From assembly GCA_963826475.1 (NCBI GenBank), contig CAWGXC010000004.1, positions 62,001 through 126,000 on the forward strand: a stretch of DNA of 64,000 bases, read 5' to 3'. The position numbers were made by a program, and so were the translations under genes. Shown here one piece after another: positions 27,177-35,079 of the stretch. Under the pieces are notes generated by a model. The model was not told the DNA's origin. It saw only the letters and a list, made by a program, of their open reading frames with translations, and searched no databases. The stretch comes from RHKX01 sp963826475 (GTDB lineage Bacteria; Actinomycetota; Thermoleophilia; Solirubrobacterales; 70-9). Position 1 is the first letter of the stretch; the number at the start of each line of letters is the position of its first letter.

Positions 27177-29462
27177 CTACCCGAGCGCCCCCACCGCAGC
27201 CGGTTCGAGCGCCAACTCCAGCACCTCGTCCACGGTCATCACCGGATGGAACGCCATCGCGTCTCTCACCTCGGATGGAACGTCCTCGAGGTCACCCCGG
27301 TTGCGCTCGGGGATGATCACGTCGGTCAACCCGGCCGCGTGTGCCGCGAGGACCTTCTGCTTGAGCCCGCCGATCGGCAGGACGCGCCCCTGCAGCGTGA
27401 CCTCGCCGGTCATGGCGACCGTGTGCTTGACCGGCCGGCCGCTGAGCAGTGACGCCAGCGCGGTGGTGATCGTGATGCCGGCGCTCGGCCCGTCCTTGGG
27501 GATGCCGCCGGCCGGGACGTGCACGTGGAACTCCCGTGCCGACAGTGCCTCCGGATCGATTCCGAGGCTCTCCGAATGTCCGCGCACGTAGGAGAGGGCG
27601 ATCCGCGCCGACTCCTTCATCACGTCCCCGAGCTGCCCGGTGAGGACGAAATCGTTATCGCCCGTCATGGAGGTCGTCTCGATGAAGAGGACGTCTCCGC
27701 CCGCTCCGCTCACCGACAGGCCGGTCGCGACGCCGGGCACCGCGGTCCGCTCAGCCGCCTCCTGGTAGAAGCGCTGACGACCCAGTGACTTGCGCACGGC
27801 CTCGGTGTCGATGACCACCGGCGCCTCGGCCGAGCCGCTCGCGATCGCCGTCGCCGTCTTGCGCAGGAGCTTGCCGATCTCGCGTTCGAGGTTGCGGACG
27901 CCCGCCTCGCGGGTGTACTCCGTGATCACCTGGCGCACCACCTCATCGCCGAGCTCGACCTCGTCGGCCCGCAGGCCGTTGCGGTCCAGCTGCCGCGGCA
28001 GCAGGTAGCCCTTGGCGATCTCGGTCTTCTCGGCGGTCGTGTAGCCGTCGAAGCGCACGACCTCCATCCGGTCAAGCAGCGGTCCGGGGATCGTCTCCGC
28101 GACGTTCGCCGTGGCGATGAACATGACCTCGGAGAGGTCGAGCTCGACGTCTAGGTAGTGATCGCGGAACGAGTGGTTCTGGGCCGGATCGAGCACCTCG
28201 AGCAGGGCCGAGCTGGGGTCGCCGCGCCAATCGGCGCCGACCTTGTCGACCTCGTCGAGCATGATCACCGGGTTCATCGTCTTGGCGTCCCGCAGGGCGC
28301 GCACGAGTCGGCCCGGTAGCGCGCCGATGTAGGTCCGGCGGTGTCCGCGGATCTCTGCCTCGTCCCGGACGCCGCCGAGCGACATCCGGACGAACTCGCG
28401 ACCGGTCGCCTTTGCGATCGACTCCCCGATCGATGTCTTGCCCGTACCGGGGGGGCCGATCAGGGTGAGGATCGCGCCCGCGGCACGTCCCTCCTCCTCG
28501 ACTCCCCGCTCGCGGCGCAGCTTGCGGACCGCGATGAACTCGGTGATCCGCTCCTTGACGTCGTCGAGCCCGGCGTGGTCTGCATCGAGCACCTCGCGGG
28601 CGTGGATCGGGTCCAGCCGCTCCTCGGAGCGCTCGCCCCACGGCACCGAGACCAACCACTCGAGGTAGGTCCTCAGCATCGAGGACTCGCCGGAGCTCTC
28701 GCCCATCCGCTCGAGCCGGCCGAGCTCCTTCTCGGCGTGCTCGCGGATGTCGTCGGGCATGCCCGATTCCTCGATCTGCTTGCGGTACTCGTCGGCGGCG
28801 GATGCATCGTCCTCGCCCAGCTCCTTGCGGATCGAGTCCATCTGCTTGCGCAGGAAGTACTCACGCTGCTGCTTTTCGGCGCCGCTCTGCACGTCGTCGC
28901 GGATCCGGCTGCGGACCTGCAGCTCGGCCAGGCGCTCGCGCTGGAAGCCGATCGCCAGCGTCAGGCGGTCGACGACGTCGAGCTCCTCGAGCAACGCGAC
29001 CTTCTGCTCGTAGCTCAGGTCGGGGGAGTAGCCGGCGGTGTCGGCGAGCGCTCCGGGCTCGTCGATCGAGCGCAGAAACGCGCGGATGCGGTCGTCCGCG
29101 TTGCGCAGGTCGAGGATCTCCTCGACGACGGCGCGGTACTCACGCTCCTGCGCGCGGATCCCTTCGTCGCGCTCGGTCGGGTCGTCGTGGGGTGCGACCT
29201 CGATGCGCAGGGTGCCCGCGACGCTGGTCTGGGCCGCGCCGGCGACGCCGCGCCGGACGCCCTCGACGGTCACGGCCTTCGCCCCACCTGGGAGCTGGAG
29301 GCGGTCGTGGATCTCGGCGACGGTGCCGACGGAGGCGAACGCGTCGTCCTTGCGGGGAACGAGCAGGACCTCGTCCTCGTCGCCGACGTCGATCGCCAGC
29401 GTCAGGTTCATCCCGGGGAAGACGACTACGTCGTCGAGGGGAATAAGGGGAAGTGTGCTCAC
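27177..29462 (-). CDS. lon: ATP-dependent Lon protease
   Basis: A 761-residue AAA+ serine protease. The N-terminal substrate-binding domain begins LPLIPLDDVVVFPGM; the AAA+ module has Walker A GPPGTGKTSIGE and Walker B VIMLDEVDKVG; the C-terminal protease domain has the catalytic Ser in PKDGPSAGITI and the Lys in GGLKQKVLAA. It degrades misfolded and regulatory proteins in the cytosol. GTG 29462 was chosen since it gives the family N-terminus (STLPLIPL); an upstream start at 29504 adds 14 unrelated residues. A MarR-type gene diverges upstream. Confidence 0.95.
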   Translation of the reverse strand: MSTLPLIPLDDVVVFPGMNLTLAIDVGDEDEVLLVPRKDDAFASVGTVAEIHDRLQLPGGAKAVTVEGVRRGVAGAAQTSVAGTLRIEVAPHDDPTERDEGIRAQEREYRAVVEEILDLRNADDRIRAFLRSIDEPGALADTAGYSPDLSYEQKVALLEELDVVDRLTLAIGFQRERLAELQVRSRIRDDVQSGAEKQQREYFLRKQMDSIRKELGEDDASAADEYRKQIEESGMPDDIREHAEKELGRLERMGESSGESSMLRTYLEWLVSVPWGERSEERLDPIHAREVLDADHAGLDDVKERITEFIAVRKLRRERGVEEEGRAAGAILTLIGPPGTGKTSIGESIAKATGREFVRMSLGGVRDEAEIRGHRRTYIGALPGRLVRALRDAKTMNPVIMLDEVDKVGADWRGDPSSALLEVLDPAQNHSFRDHYLDVELDLSEVMFIATANVAETIPGPLLDRMEVVRFDGYTTAEKTEIAKGYLLPRQLDRNGLRADEVELGDEVVRQVITEYTREAGVRNLEREIGKLLRKTATAIASGSAEAPVVIDTEAVRKSLGRQRFYQEAAERTAVPGVATGLSVSGAGGDVLFIETTSMTGDNDFVLTGQLGDVMKESARIALSYVRGHSESLGIDPEALSAREFHVHVPAGGIPKDGPSAGITITTALASLLSGRPVKHTVAMTGEVTLQGRVLPIGGLKQKVLAAHAAGLTDVIIPERNRGDLEDVPSEVRDAMAFHPVMTVDEVLELALEPAAVGALG

Positions 29463-29505
29463 GGTGCGGCCTCTCTGATCGGGTGGAGAACGGAACCCTA
29501 TCACT

Positions 29506-29531
29506 AACGATTATGTATGCCAACGATTATG
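29506..29531. promoter_or_regulatory. direct repeats, candidate operator between lon and marR-like gene
   Basis: AACGATTATG occurs twice, at 29506-29515 and 29522-29531, in the 103-bp gap between the two divergent genes. The 16-base period and AT-rich content stand out from the GC-rich surroundings. The sites are placed to affect both promoters; a link to the MarR-like protein is inferred. Confidence 0.5.
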
Positions 29532-29565
29532 AATCCGTGGCATCGCCCGCTATATTGCGTCGGCG

Positions 29566-30036
29566 ATGGCGGTCAAACCCAGACAATCGACCTCCAAGCC
29601 GACCGCGAGCTGCGGCGTCCTCCTCTTCCGTCTCTCGCGAGCCTCCGGGGAGGGCCTGGGGGATGCGCTCGCGGAGGTCGGCATGCGCGCTACTGCCTTC
29701 GCCATCCTGCACCAGCTCTACGAGGCCGGGCCGATCTCACAGCAGGCGCTCGGGCGGGCGCTGCGGATCCACGCGAGCAACCTCGTCGCGCTGATCGACG
29801 AGCTCGAGGCCAACGGGTCGGTCATCCGCCGCCGGGACCCGGAGGACCGGCGTCGTTACCTCCTCGAGCTGACCGACGACGGCGTCCGCCGCCTCGCCGA
29901 GGCGGAGACGGTCGCCAAGATCGCCGAGCGCGACATGCTCTCCCCGCTGACCGGGCAGGAGCGAGAGCGGTTGCGGAGCTATCTGACGAAGCTGGCCGGG
30001 CACTCGTGCCCGCCTCAGGACAGGTGCCGCGGCTGA
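29566..30036 (+). CDS. MarR-family transcriptional regulator
   Basis: A 156-residue winged-helix regulator. The HTH and wing are clear: AFAILHQLYEAGPISQQALG, then IHASNLVALIDELEANG and the wing IRRRDPEDRRRYLLELT. Dimerisation helices flank the core. MarR proteins usually sense small aromatic ligands or oxidants; a Cys at residue 16 and another near the C-terminus (HSCPPQDRC) leave redox control possible. It diverges from lon across a gap that carries direct repeats. Confidence 0.88.
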   Translation: MAVKPRQSTSKPTASCGVLLFRLSRASGEGLGDALAEVGMRATAFAILHQLYEAGPISQQALGRALRIHASNLVALIDELEANGSVIRRRDPEDRRRYLLELTDDGVRRLAEAETVAKIAERDMLSPLTGQERERLRSYLTKLAGHSCPPQDRCRG

Positions 30037-30039
30037 CGT

Positions 30040-30504
30040 TCAGCCGGGTGTCGGGGTCCCTTGCGCCGCCGGCGTCTCCGCCTCGTCGCCGTTCGCCTTC
30101 ACGAGCATGCCGTCCTGACGGATCCGCCTCTGTTCGCGGTCGAGGCGGGCGACCTCCTGGGCGAGGATCTTCGTCTCCTCGCTGAGGCGGGAGAAGGCGA
30201 CCGAGAAATGCAGGGCGAGCACGAAGACGGTCCCGAGGCCGAGCAGAAACAGCGCGTTGACCGGTGTGCGGATCCCGAAGGCGGTCGCGATCAGGTGAAC
30301 GCCGCCGCTCCAGAGCGAGAGCACGACCAGCACGATGGAGGCGCTGATCCAGAGCAGCGCGTAGCGCTCGACCAGGCGCCGGCGCCTGACGAGCTCGATG
30401 ACCAGGACGAGGAACAGCATCGTCCCGACGCCGGCGATCCACTGCCCCTGCAGGCCGAGGTCGCCGCGCTCGGCGACTACCGTGATGGCGGCTCTGACGC
30501 TCAC
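30040..30504 (-). CDS. DUF2304-family membrane protein
   Basis: A 154-residue protein of the DUF2304 family: three TM helices (GVGTMLFLVLVIELVRRR..., LLWISASIVLVVLSLW, ALFLLGLGTVFVLALHF) followed by a coiled-coil-like tail (SRLSEETKILAQEVARLDRE). DUF2304 proteins sit beside dolichyl-phosphate-type GT2 enzymes, as here, and are thought to assist their membrane function. GTG 30504 overlaps the stop of the GT2 gene (GTGA). Confidence 0.87.
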   Translation of the reverse strand: MSVRAAITVVAERGDLGLQGQWIAGVGTMLFLVLVIELVRRRRLVERYALLWISASIVLVVLSLWSGGVHLIATAFGIRTPVNALFLLGLGTVFVLALHFSVAFSRLSEETKILAQEVARLDREQRRIRQDGMLVKANGDEAETPAAQGTPTPG

Positions 30505-31325
30505 GCCGAGCCGCTCCCCTCGATCCGGCCTGCCCCGGGGGGCGCCGCCGGGGGCGGTGGCGTGATGTCGAACTCGCCCGTCTCCGGGGGCCTGGCGTCG
30601 AAGGCGGTCGGCCTCCGGCGGAGCAGCCCGACGAACAGGGCGAGCATCACCTTCGCCATGTAATAGGCGGCGCGGGGGTAGTCGATCGAGCTGCGGCCGA
30701 AGCCGCGCGCGTTCATCCGCACCTGGACCTCGTGGATGCGCAGGCGGTGGTGATGGCACATCAGGATCGCCTCGACCTCGGGGTAGTCGTGCGGATAGTC
30801 GCGGGCGAACAGCTCGATGCCCTTGCGGTTGGTCATCCGGAAGCCGGAGGTCGGGTCGGTGATCTTCTGCCGGGTCAGGGCGGTCAGGACGATCGAGAAG
30901 ATCATGTTGCCCGCGCGGCGACCGATCGGGACCTTGTAGCCCGGATCGCCGCGGAAGCGCGTTCCGTAGACCATGTCGGCCTCGTCGCCGGTGCGCAGCT
31001 TCTCCAGCATCTCGGGCAGGTACTCGGGCTTGTGCTGGCCGTCGCCGTCGACCTGGACGGCGACGTCGTAGCCGTGCGCGAGGGCGTACTTGTAGCCGGA
31101 CTGCATCGCTCCGCCGATCCCGAGGTTGAACGGATGGCGGATGACGACCGCGCCGGCCGCCTCGGCCTCCGTGACGGTCGAGTCGACGGAGCCGTCGTCG
31201 ACCACGACCACGTCGAAGGGCGGCTCCTGGCGGCGGATGTCGCGGACGACGCGCGCGACCATCCCCTCCTCGTTGAGGGCCGGCACGATTGCGAGCAGTC
31301 GCAGTTTGGAATGTTCGTTCGGCAT
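30501..31325 (-). CDS. polyprenyl-phosphate sugar transferase, GT2 (DPM/DPG synthase-like)
   Basis: A 274-residue GT2 glycosyltransferase: AIVPALNEEGMVARV, VVVVDDGSVDST, IRHPFNLGIGGAMQSGYKYA and the DxD region VQVDGDGQHKPEYLP. The pattern fits enzymes that load mannose or glucose onto polyprenyl phosphate. No C-terminal TM pair is present; the membrane partner is probably the overlapping DUF2304 protein. ATG 31325 is preferred over a far upstream in-frame start because the family motif begins about 10 residues later. Confidence 0.9.
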   Translation of the reverse strand: MPNEHSKLRLLAIVPALNEEGMVARVVRDIRRQEPPFDVVVVDDGSVDSTVTEAEAAGAVVIRHPFNLGIGGAMQSGYKYALAHGYDVAVQVDGDGQHKPEYLPEMLEKLRTGDEADMVYGTRFRGDPGYKVPIGRRAGNMIFSIVLTALTRQKITDPTSGFRMTNRKGIELFARDYPHDYPEVEAILMCHHHRLRIHEVQVRMNARGFGRSSIDYPRAAYYMAKVMLALFVGLLRRRPTAFDARPPETGEFDITPPPPAAPPGAGRIEGSGSA

Positions 31326-31424
31326 GGCGGCGAAGTCCCGGATGGCTGGGGCGGATACCGGAGCCGGAAGCCAAAGGTAGCGGGCGTCAGGTCGCGCCGT
31401 CCCATAACTAGCCTGGACGCAACG

Positions 31425-32111
31425 ATGCGATCTGACGCGCGAGCACTGCAATCGCTTGAGGGCGAAGTCGTCGACTGCCGCGCATGCCCGCGGCTCGTTG
31501 CGTGGCGGGAGGCGGTCGCGGCCGACCCGCCCAAGCGCCATCGTGACGAGGAGTACTGGGCGCGACCGGTTCCGGGCTTCGGCGATCCGGATGCCGGCAT
31601 CGTCCTGATCGGACTCGCGCCGGCGGCCAACGGCTCGAACCGCACCGGGCGCATGTTCACCGGGGACCGCTCCGGAGATTGGCTCTACCGGGCGCTGCAT
31701 CGTGCCGGACTCGCAAATCAACCGACCTCGACCCATCGCGACGACGGGCTGCGGCTGGACAAGGTCTGGATCAGCGCCGTCGTCCGCTGCGCGCCGCCTG
31801 ACAACAAGCCGACGACGGCCGAGCGGGACGAGTGCCTTCCCTATCTGGTTCGCGAGCTGCAGCTGCTGAGATCGGCCAAGGTGCTGCTGGCACTCGGCGC
31901 CTTCGGCTGGGCCGGTGCGCTGCGGACGCTGAGCGAGCTCGGGCACGAGGTCCCCGTTCCGCGGCCGCGATTCGGGCATGGCGCGGAGGTGAGGATCGGG
32001 GACTTGACTCTGCTCGGTACCTACCATCCGAGCCAGCAGAACACGTTCACCGGCCGCCTGACCGAGGAGATGCTCGATCGGGTGATCGTCCGCGCTCGCG
32101 AGCTCAGCTAA
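31425..32111 (+). CDS. uracil-DNA glycosylase, family 5 (UdgB-like)
   Basis: A 228-residue iron-sulfur uracil-DNA glycosylase for base excision repair. The N-terminal CRACPRLVAWRE gives the first cluster cysteines; the active-site motif GLAPAANGSNRTGRMFTGDR and the second motif GTYHPSQQNTFTGR are characteristic of UdgB. A further Cys occurs in VVRCAPPDNKP and in DECLPYL. ATG 31425 is used. It is divergent from the GT2 gene. Confidence 0.9.
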   Translation: MRSDARALQSLEGEVVDCRACPRLVAWREAVAADPPKRHRDEEYWARPVPGFGDPDAGIVLIGLAPAANGSNRTGRMFTGDRSGDWLYRALHRAGLANQPTSTHRDDGLRLDKVWISAVVRCAPPDNKPTTAERDECLPYLVRELQLLRSAKVLLALGAFGWAGALRTLSELGHEVPVPRPRFGHGAEVRIGDLTLLGTYHPSQQNTFTGRLTEEMLDRVIVRARELS

Positions 32112-32168
32112 AGCTCCTCCCTCGGCGCCCGATAGTGCCTGCAACGGGGCGATAGGGGAGATCTTCAG

Positions 32169-33014
32169 ATGGCGGGCAAGAAAAGTGATCACGTGGATGC
32201 GGAGTCGGGGTTCACCTCCCGCGAGGCGGACCTCGCCGCTGCGCTCGGCAACGCCTTCAGCCGCAACGAGCTCGCGGTCGTCTACCAGCCGCTCGTGCAG
32301 TCCGGCGGGGGAGACATCGTCGGCGTCGAGGCGCTCCTGCGCTGGGAGCGTCCCAGCCACGTAACCGTCCGCCCGGCCGACTTCATACCGGTCGCCGAGA
32401 GCTCGGGCCTGATGATCGGCATCGGCAGGTGGGCGCTGCGGACCGCCTGCGAGCAGCTTGCGGCCTGGTCCGACGACGGCATCGGCCGCGACCTCATCCT
32501 GCACGTCAACCTGTCCGCCACCGAGCTCCGCGATCCGGGCCTCCTCGACGCCGTCTCGTCGACCTTGGCGGAGACGGGCGTCAGCCCGATCCAGCTCTGT
32601 CTCGAGATCAGGGAGTCGCTGATCGAGCCGGGCGACGTTGGCGCCGAGACCGTCCTGCACGGCCTGGAGCAGCTCGGGGTGCGGCTCTGCCTCCAGGACT
32701 TCGGCAGTGACTTCTCGGTCGACGCGATCACGCGTTACCGGTTCGACTACGCGAAGGTCACCCGCGATCTGACCGGGGGGCTCGACTCGCCGCTCCATCG
32801 CGCCCGCCTCGTGCGCGGCCTGCTCGGCATGGCCCGCGCCCTCGGAACGACCTTGATCGCGGAGGGGATCGAACGAGGGGACGAGCTCGATCGAATCGCC
32901 GCGCTCGGAATCGTCAAGGTTCAGGGGTACGCGACCGGGCGTCCCGCGACGGGCGCCGATCTCGGTCGAGCGCTCACCTCCGAGCGCTCCTGGGACTTCG
33001 CCTCAGTCGGCTAG
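32169..33014 (+). CDS. EAL-domain protein, probably catalytically inactive
   Basis: A 281-residue single EAL domain. EALLRW is intact (Glu54), but other metal and catalytic positions are altered: the DDFG motif reads LQDFGSDFS, LEITE is LEIRES, and the usual KID strand reads AKVTRDL. Active c-di-GMP phosphodiesterases need these acidic residues, so this protein more likely binds c-di-GMP or a partner. No GGDEF, TM or sensor domain is present. It stands alone between udg and pgsA. Confidence 0.85.
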   Translation: MAGKKSDHVDAESGFTSREADLAAALGNAFSRNELAVVYQPLVQSGGGDIVGVEALLRWERPSHVTVRPADFIPVAESSGLMIGIGRWALRTACEQLAAWSDDGIGRDLILHVNLSATELRDPGLLDAVSSTLAETGVSPIQLCLEIRESLIEPGDVGAETVLHGLEQLGVRLCLQDFGSDFSVDAITRYRFDYAKVTRDLTGGLDSPLHRARLVRGLLGMARALGTTLIAEGIERGDELDRIAALGIVKVQGYATGRPATGADLGRALTSERSWDFASVG

Positions 33015-33056
33015 GGACTTCGCCGGCCCTGCCGGCGGCCATAAGATCGGCGGGCC

Positions 33057-33629
33057 TTGGTTCCGCTGAACATCCCGAACTCCCTGACGATGCTGCGGAT
33101 CCTCGCGGCACCGGTTGTTGTGGTCGCGCTGCTCGGCGAGGTGCCCCACGGCGACCTCTGGGCCGGAATCGTCTTCGCGGCGGCGGCCTTCACCGACGGC
33201 CTTGACGGGTACATCGCTCGCCGCAAGAACAGCATCACCACCTTCGGCAAGCTGATGGACCCGATTGCCGACAAGCTCCTGATCATCGCCGCGCTCGTCT
33301 CGCTCGTCTCGCTCGACCGGCTCGAGGCTTGGATCGCGATGCTGATCATCGCCCGTGAGCTCGCCGTCACCGGCCTCCGCGCCGTCGCCGTGGAACAGGG
33401 CGTCGTGATCTCCGCCAGTTGGCTCGGCAAGGTGAAGACCGCGCTCCAAGTCGCCGCGATCATCGGCCTGATCGCCGTCGACCCGGCACCAATCGGCGTC
33501 AACCTGCTCGTCTACGCCGCCGTCGCGGTCACCGTCTGGTCGGGAGCCGACTACTTCTTCGGCGTCAGGCGGCGGATCGAGCTGGATCGGCGCATGAAGG
33601 CGGAGGCGAAGCCCGAGTCGGCTGGATAG
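33057..33629 (+). CDS. pgsA: CDP-diacylglycerol-glycerol-3-phosphate 3-phosphatidyltransferase
   Basis: A 190-residue membrane enzyme of the CDP-alcohol phosphatidyltransferase family, committed step to phosphatidylglycerol and cardiolipin. The full signature DGxxxxAR-x8-GxxxDxxxDK is seen as DGLDGYIARRKNSITTFGKL followed by MDPIADK. Several TM helices follow. The start appears to be TTG 33057; NIPNSLTMLRI right after is the usual family N-terminus. A REP-like palindrome follows. Confidence 0.9.
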   Translation: MVPLNIPNSLTMLRILAAPVVVVALLGEVPHGDLWAGIVFAAAAFTDGLDGYIARRKNSITTFGKLMDPIADKLLIIAALVSLVSLDRLEAWIAMLIIARELAVTGLRAVAVEQGVVISASWLGKVKTALQVAAIIGLIAVDPAPIGVNLLVYAAVAVTVWSGADYFFGVRRRIELDRRMKAEAKPESAG

Positions 33630-33642
33630 GGATCCTTCGGGC

Positions 33643-33685
33643 GAGGGGCGACTTTGAGCCGGATACCGACCTGAACTCGCCCCTC
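33643..33685. repeat. REP-like palindrome, copy 2
   Basis: Arms GAGGGGCGA (33643-33651) and TCGCCCCTC (33677-33685) pair perfectly, with an inner CGGATACCG hairpin. Core and flank (CCGGATACCG, then ACTCGCCCCTC) match the palindrome at 10679. It lies between the convergent pgsA and ROK genes and may serve as a terminator. Confidence 0.62.
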
Positions 33686-33701
33686 AACACCGCCGCATCG
33701 G

Positions 33702-34925
33702 CTAAGCCGACGCCTCGACCGTTCCCGACGCCACTCGGCTCAACAGCCCGTCGGCGCCGAACCTCCACGGTTCGGTGGCCACCAGGAGCAGGCCGCCGAG
33801 CACCTCGGCGTCGGAGCCGAGGCTGCCGGCGACGATCTCCACCCCATCATGGGCGGCCTGGACCGCCGAGCGGCCGACGGCGGTGCGCAGGGGCTCGAGC
33901 AGGATCTCGCCGGCGCGGGCGAGCTCGCCCCCGACGACCACGCGATCCGGCCCGAGGAGGTTGACGAGGCTGGCGACGGCGATGCCGATGTGGCTGCCGG
34001 CGTCGGCGATGACGCGCTTGCAGGCGACCTCGCCCTCGAGGGCGAGGTCGACCAACCGCTCGACGGTGTCGATGCCGGGGTTGCCGCTGCGCAGCGTCTC
34101 CAGGACCGCGCTGCCGCCGGCGTAGAGCTCGAGGCAGCCGCGGTTGCCGCAGCGGCACAGGGGACCGTCCTCGGCAACAGTGATGTGGCCGATCTCACCG
34201 GCCGTGCCGGTGACCCCGCGGAAGAGGAGCCCGTCGTGAATGAGGCCGGCACCGATGCCGGTCGCGACCTTGATGTAGGCAACCTGCTCGCCGCCCGCTC
34301 CGGCTCCCCACTTCGCCTCGGCGAGGGCGCCGAGGTTGGCGTCGTTGTCGACGACCGTCGGCAGCTGCAATCGCTCCGACAGCTCGGCGGCGAGGGGGAC
34401 GCCGGCCCAGCCGGGAAGGATGTTGGTGGAAGCGATGATCCCCTGATGGGAGATCGGGGCGGGCAGCCCGACTGCGGTGCCGATGACGAGGTCGCGATCG
34501 AGGCCGGCCTCGGCGAGCAGCTCGTCGACGAGCCGGCTGGCGGCGGCCAGGCCGCTCTCCACCCCGTGCCCATATTCGAGCGCGATCCAGCGCCTGGCGA
34601 GAACGCGATGCCCGAGATCTCCGATTGCCACAGCGAGGTGCCGCGCGCCGATGTCGACGCTGACGGCGGCTCCGGCAGAGGCTTCGAGGCGGATCCGGCG
34701 AGAGGGCCGTCCGCCGGTCCGCTTGCCGTCGCCCTCCTCTCCGTTGGGGGAGTCGCTGACAAGCCCCAGGTCGATCAGCTCCGCGAGCAGAGTCGAGACC
34801 GTGGTCCGCGAGAGCCCGGTGAACGTAACCAGCTCGCCGCGCGTAAGCGGCCCGCGCGTTCGCAGCTCGTCTACGAGCGCGGCGCGGTTGTCAATCCGCA
34901 GCCGGCGCTGGGACCCGTCCTTCAT
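33702..34925 (-). CDS. ROK-family transcriptional repressor (NagC/XylR-like)
   Basis: A 407-residue regulator. An N-terminal HTH (LTRGELVTFTGLSRTTVSTLL) precedes a Gly/Arg linker and a sugar-kinase-like ROK domain with the ATP-loop-like VSVDIGARH, the EIGHITV motif and the zinc site CRCGNRGCLE. It probably binds a sugar and controls the divergent ABC transporter. ATG 34925 sets the usual N-terminus. Confidence 0.9.
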   Translation of the reverse strand: MKDGSQRRLRIDNRAALVDELRTRGPLTRGELVTFTGLSRTTVSTLLAELIDLGLVSDSPNGEEGDGKRTGGRPSRRIRLEASAGAAVSVDIGARHLAVAIGDLGHRVLARRWIALEYGHGVESGLAAASRLVDELLAEAGLDRDLVIGTAVGLPAPISHQGIIASTNILPGWAGVPLAAELSERLQLPTVVDNDANLGALAEAKWGAGAGGEQVAYIKVATGIGAGLIHDGLLFRGVTGTAGEIGHITVAEDGPLCRCGNRGCLELYAGGSAVLETLRSGNPGIDTVERLVDLALEGEVACKRVIADAGSHIGIAVASLVNLLGPDRVVVGGELARAGEILLEPLRTAVGRSAVQAAHDGVEIVAGSLGSDAEVLGGLLLVATEPWRFGADGLLSRVASGTVEASA

Positions 34926-34955
34926 TGGGTCTCAGTAAAGACGCTCAGCGGGGCA

Positions 34956-34977
34956 GTTGTCAATCGGTTGACACAAC
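34956..34977. promoter_or_regulatory. candidate ROK operator, site 1
   Basis: GTTGTCAATCGG followed by TTGACACAAC is an imperfect palindrome between the ROK repressor and the sugar-binding protein gene. On the minus strand the TTGACA here could be the -35 box of the repressor gene, with TTTACT as -10, so binding would block it (autorepression inferred). Confidence 0.55.
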
Positions 34978-34978
34978 C

Positions 34979-34998
34979 TGAGCCCAAAATGGGGCTCA
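34979..34998. promoter_or_regulatory. palindrome in ROK-transporter intergenic region
   Basis: TGAGCCC and GGGCTCA form a perfect 7-bp inverted repeat around CAAAATG-like six bases. It lies between the two candidate ROK sites and may be another binding site or a small hairpin in the leader. Confidence 0.4.
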
Positions 34999-35002
34999 TT
35001 AC

Positions 35003-35018
35003 GACAACCGCTTGACAA
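35003..35018. promoter_or_regulatory. candidate ROK operator, site 2, overlapping TTGACA
   Basis: GACAACCGCTTGACAA repeats the CAAnCGnTTGACA core of site 1 in the same orientation 46 bases away. The TTGACA at 35012-35017 is a good -35 box for the transporter operon, so repressor binding would occlude the polymerase. Confidence 0.55.
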
Positions 35019-35079
35019 ATCTATTCCGCCCTGATTGGGTCCGCGTCGACTAGGTTTTTCTTTGAGGAGAGGAGACGGA

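Noticed and set aside
30732..32111. 459-codon frame upstream of the uracil-DNA glycosylase
   Set aside because: The upstream part is antisense to the GT2 gene; UDG motifs begin right after ATG 31425.
33643..33685. Riboswitch or sRNA at the pgsA 3' end
   Set aside because: Structure is better explained as a palindromic repeat between convergent genes, given the second copy at 10679.
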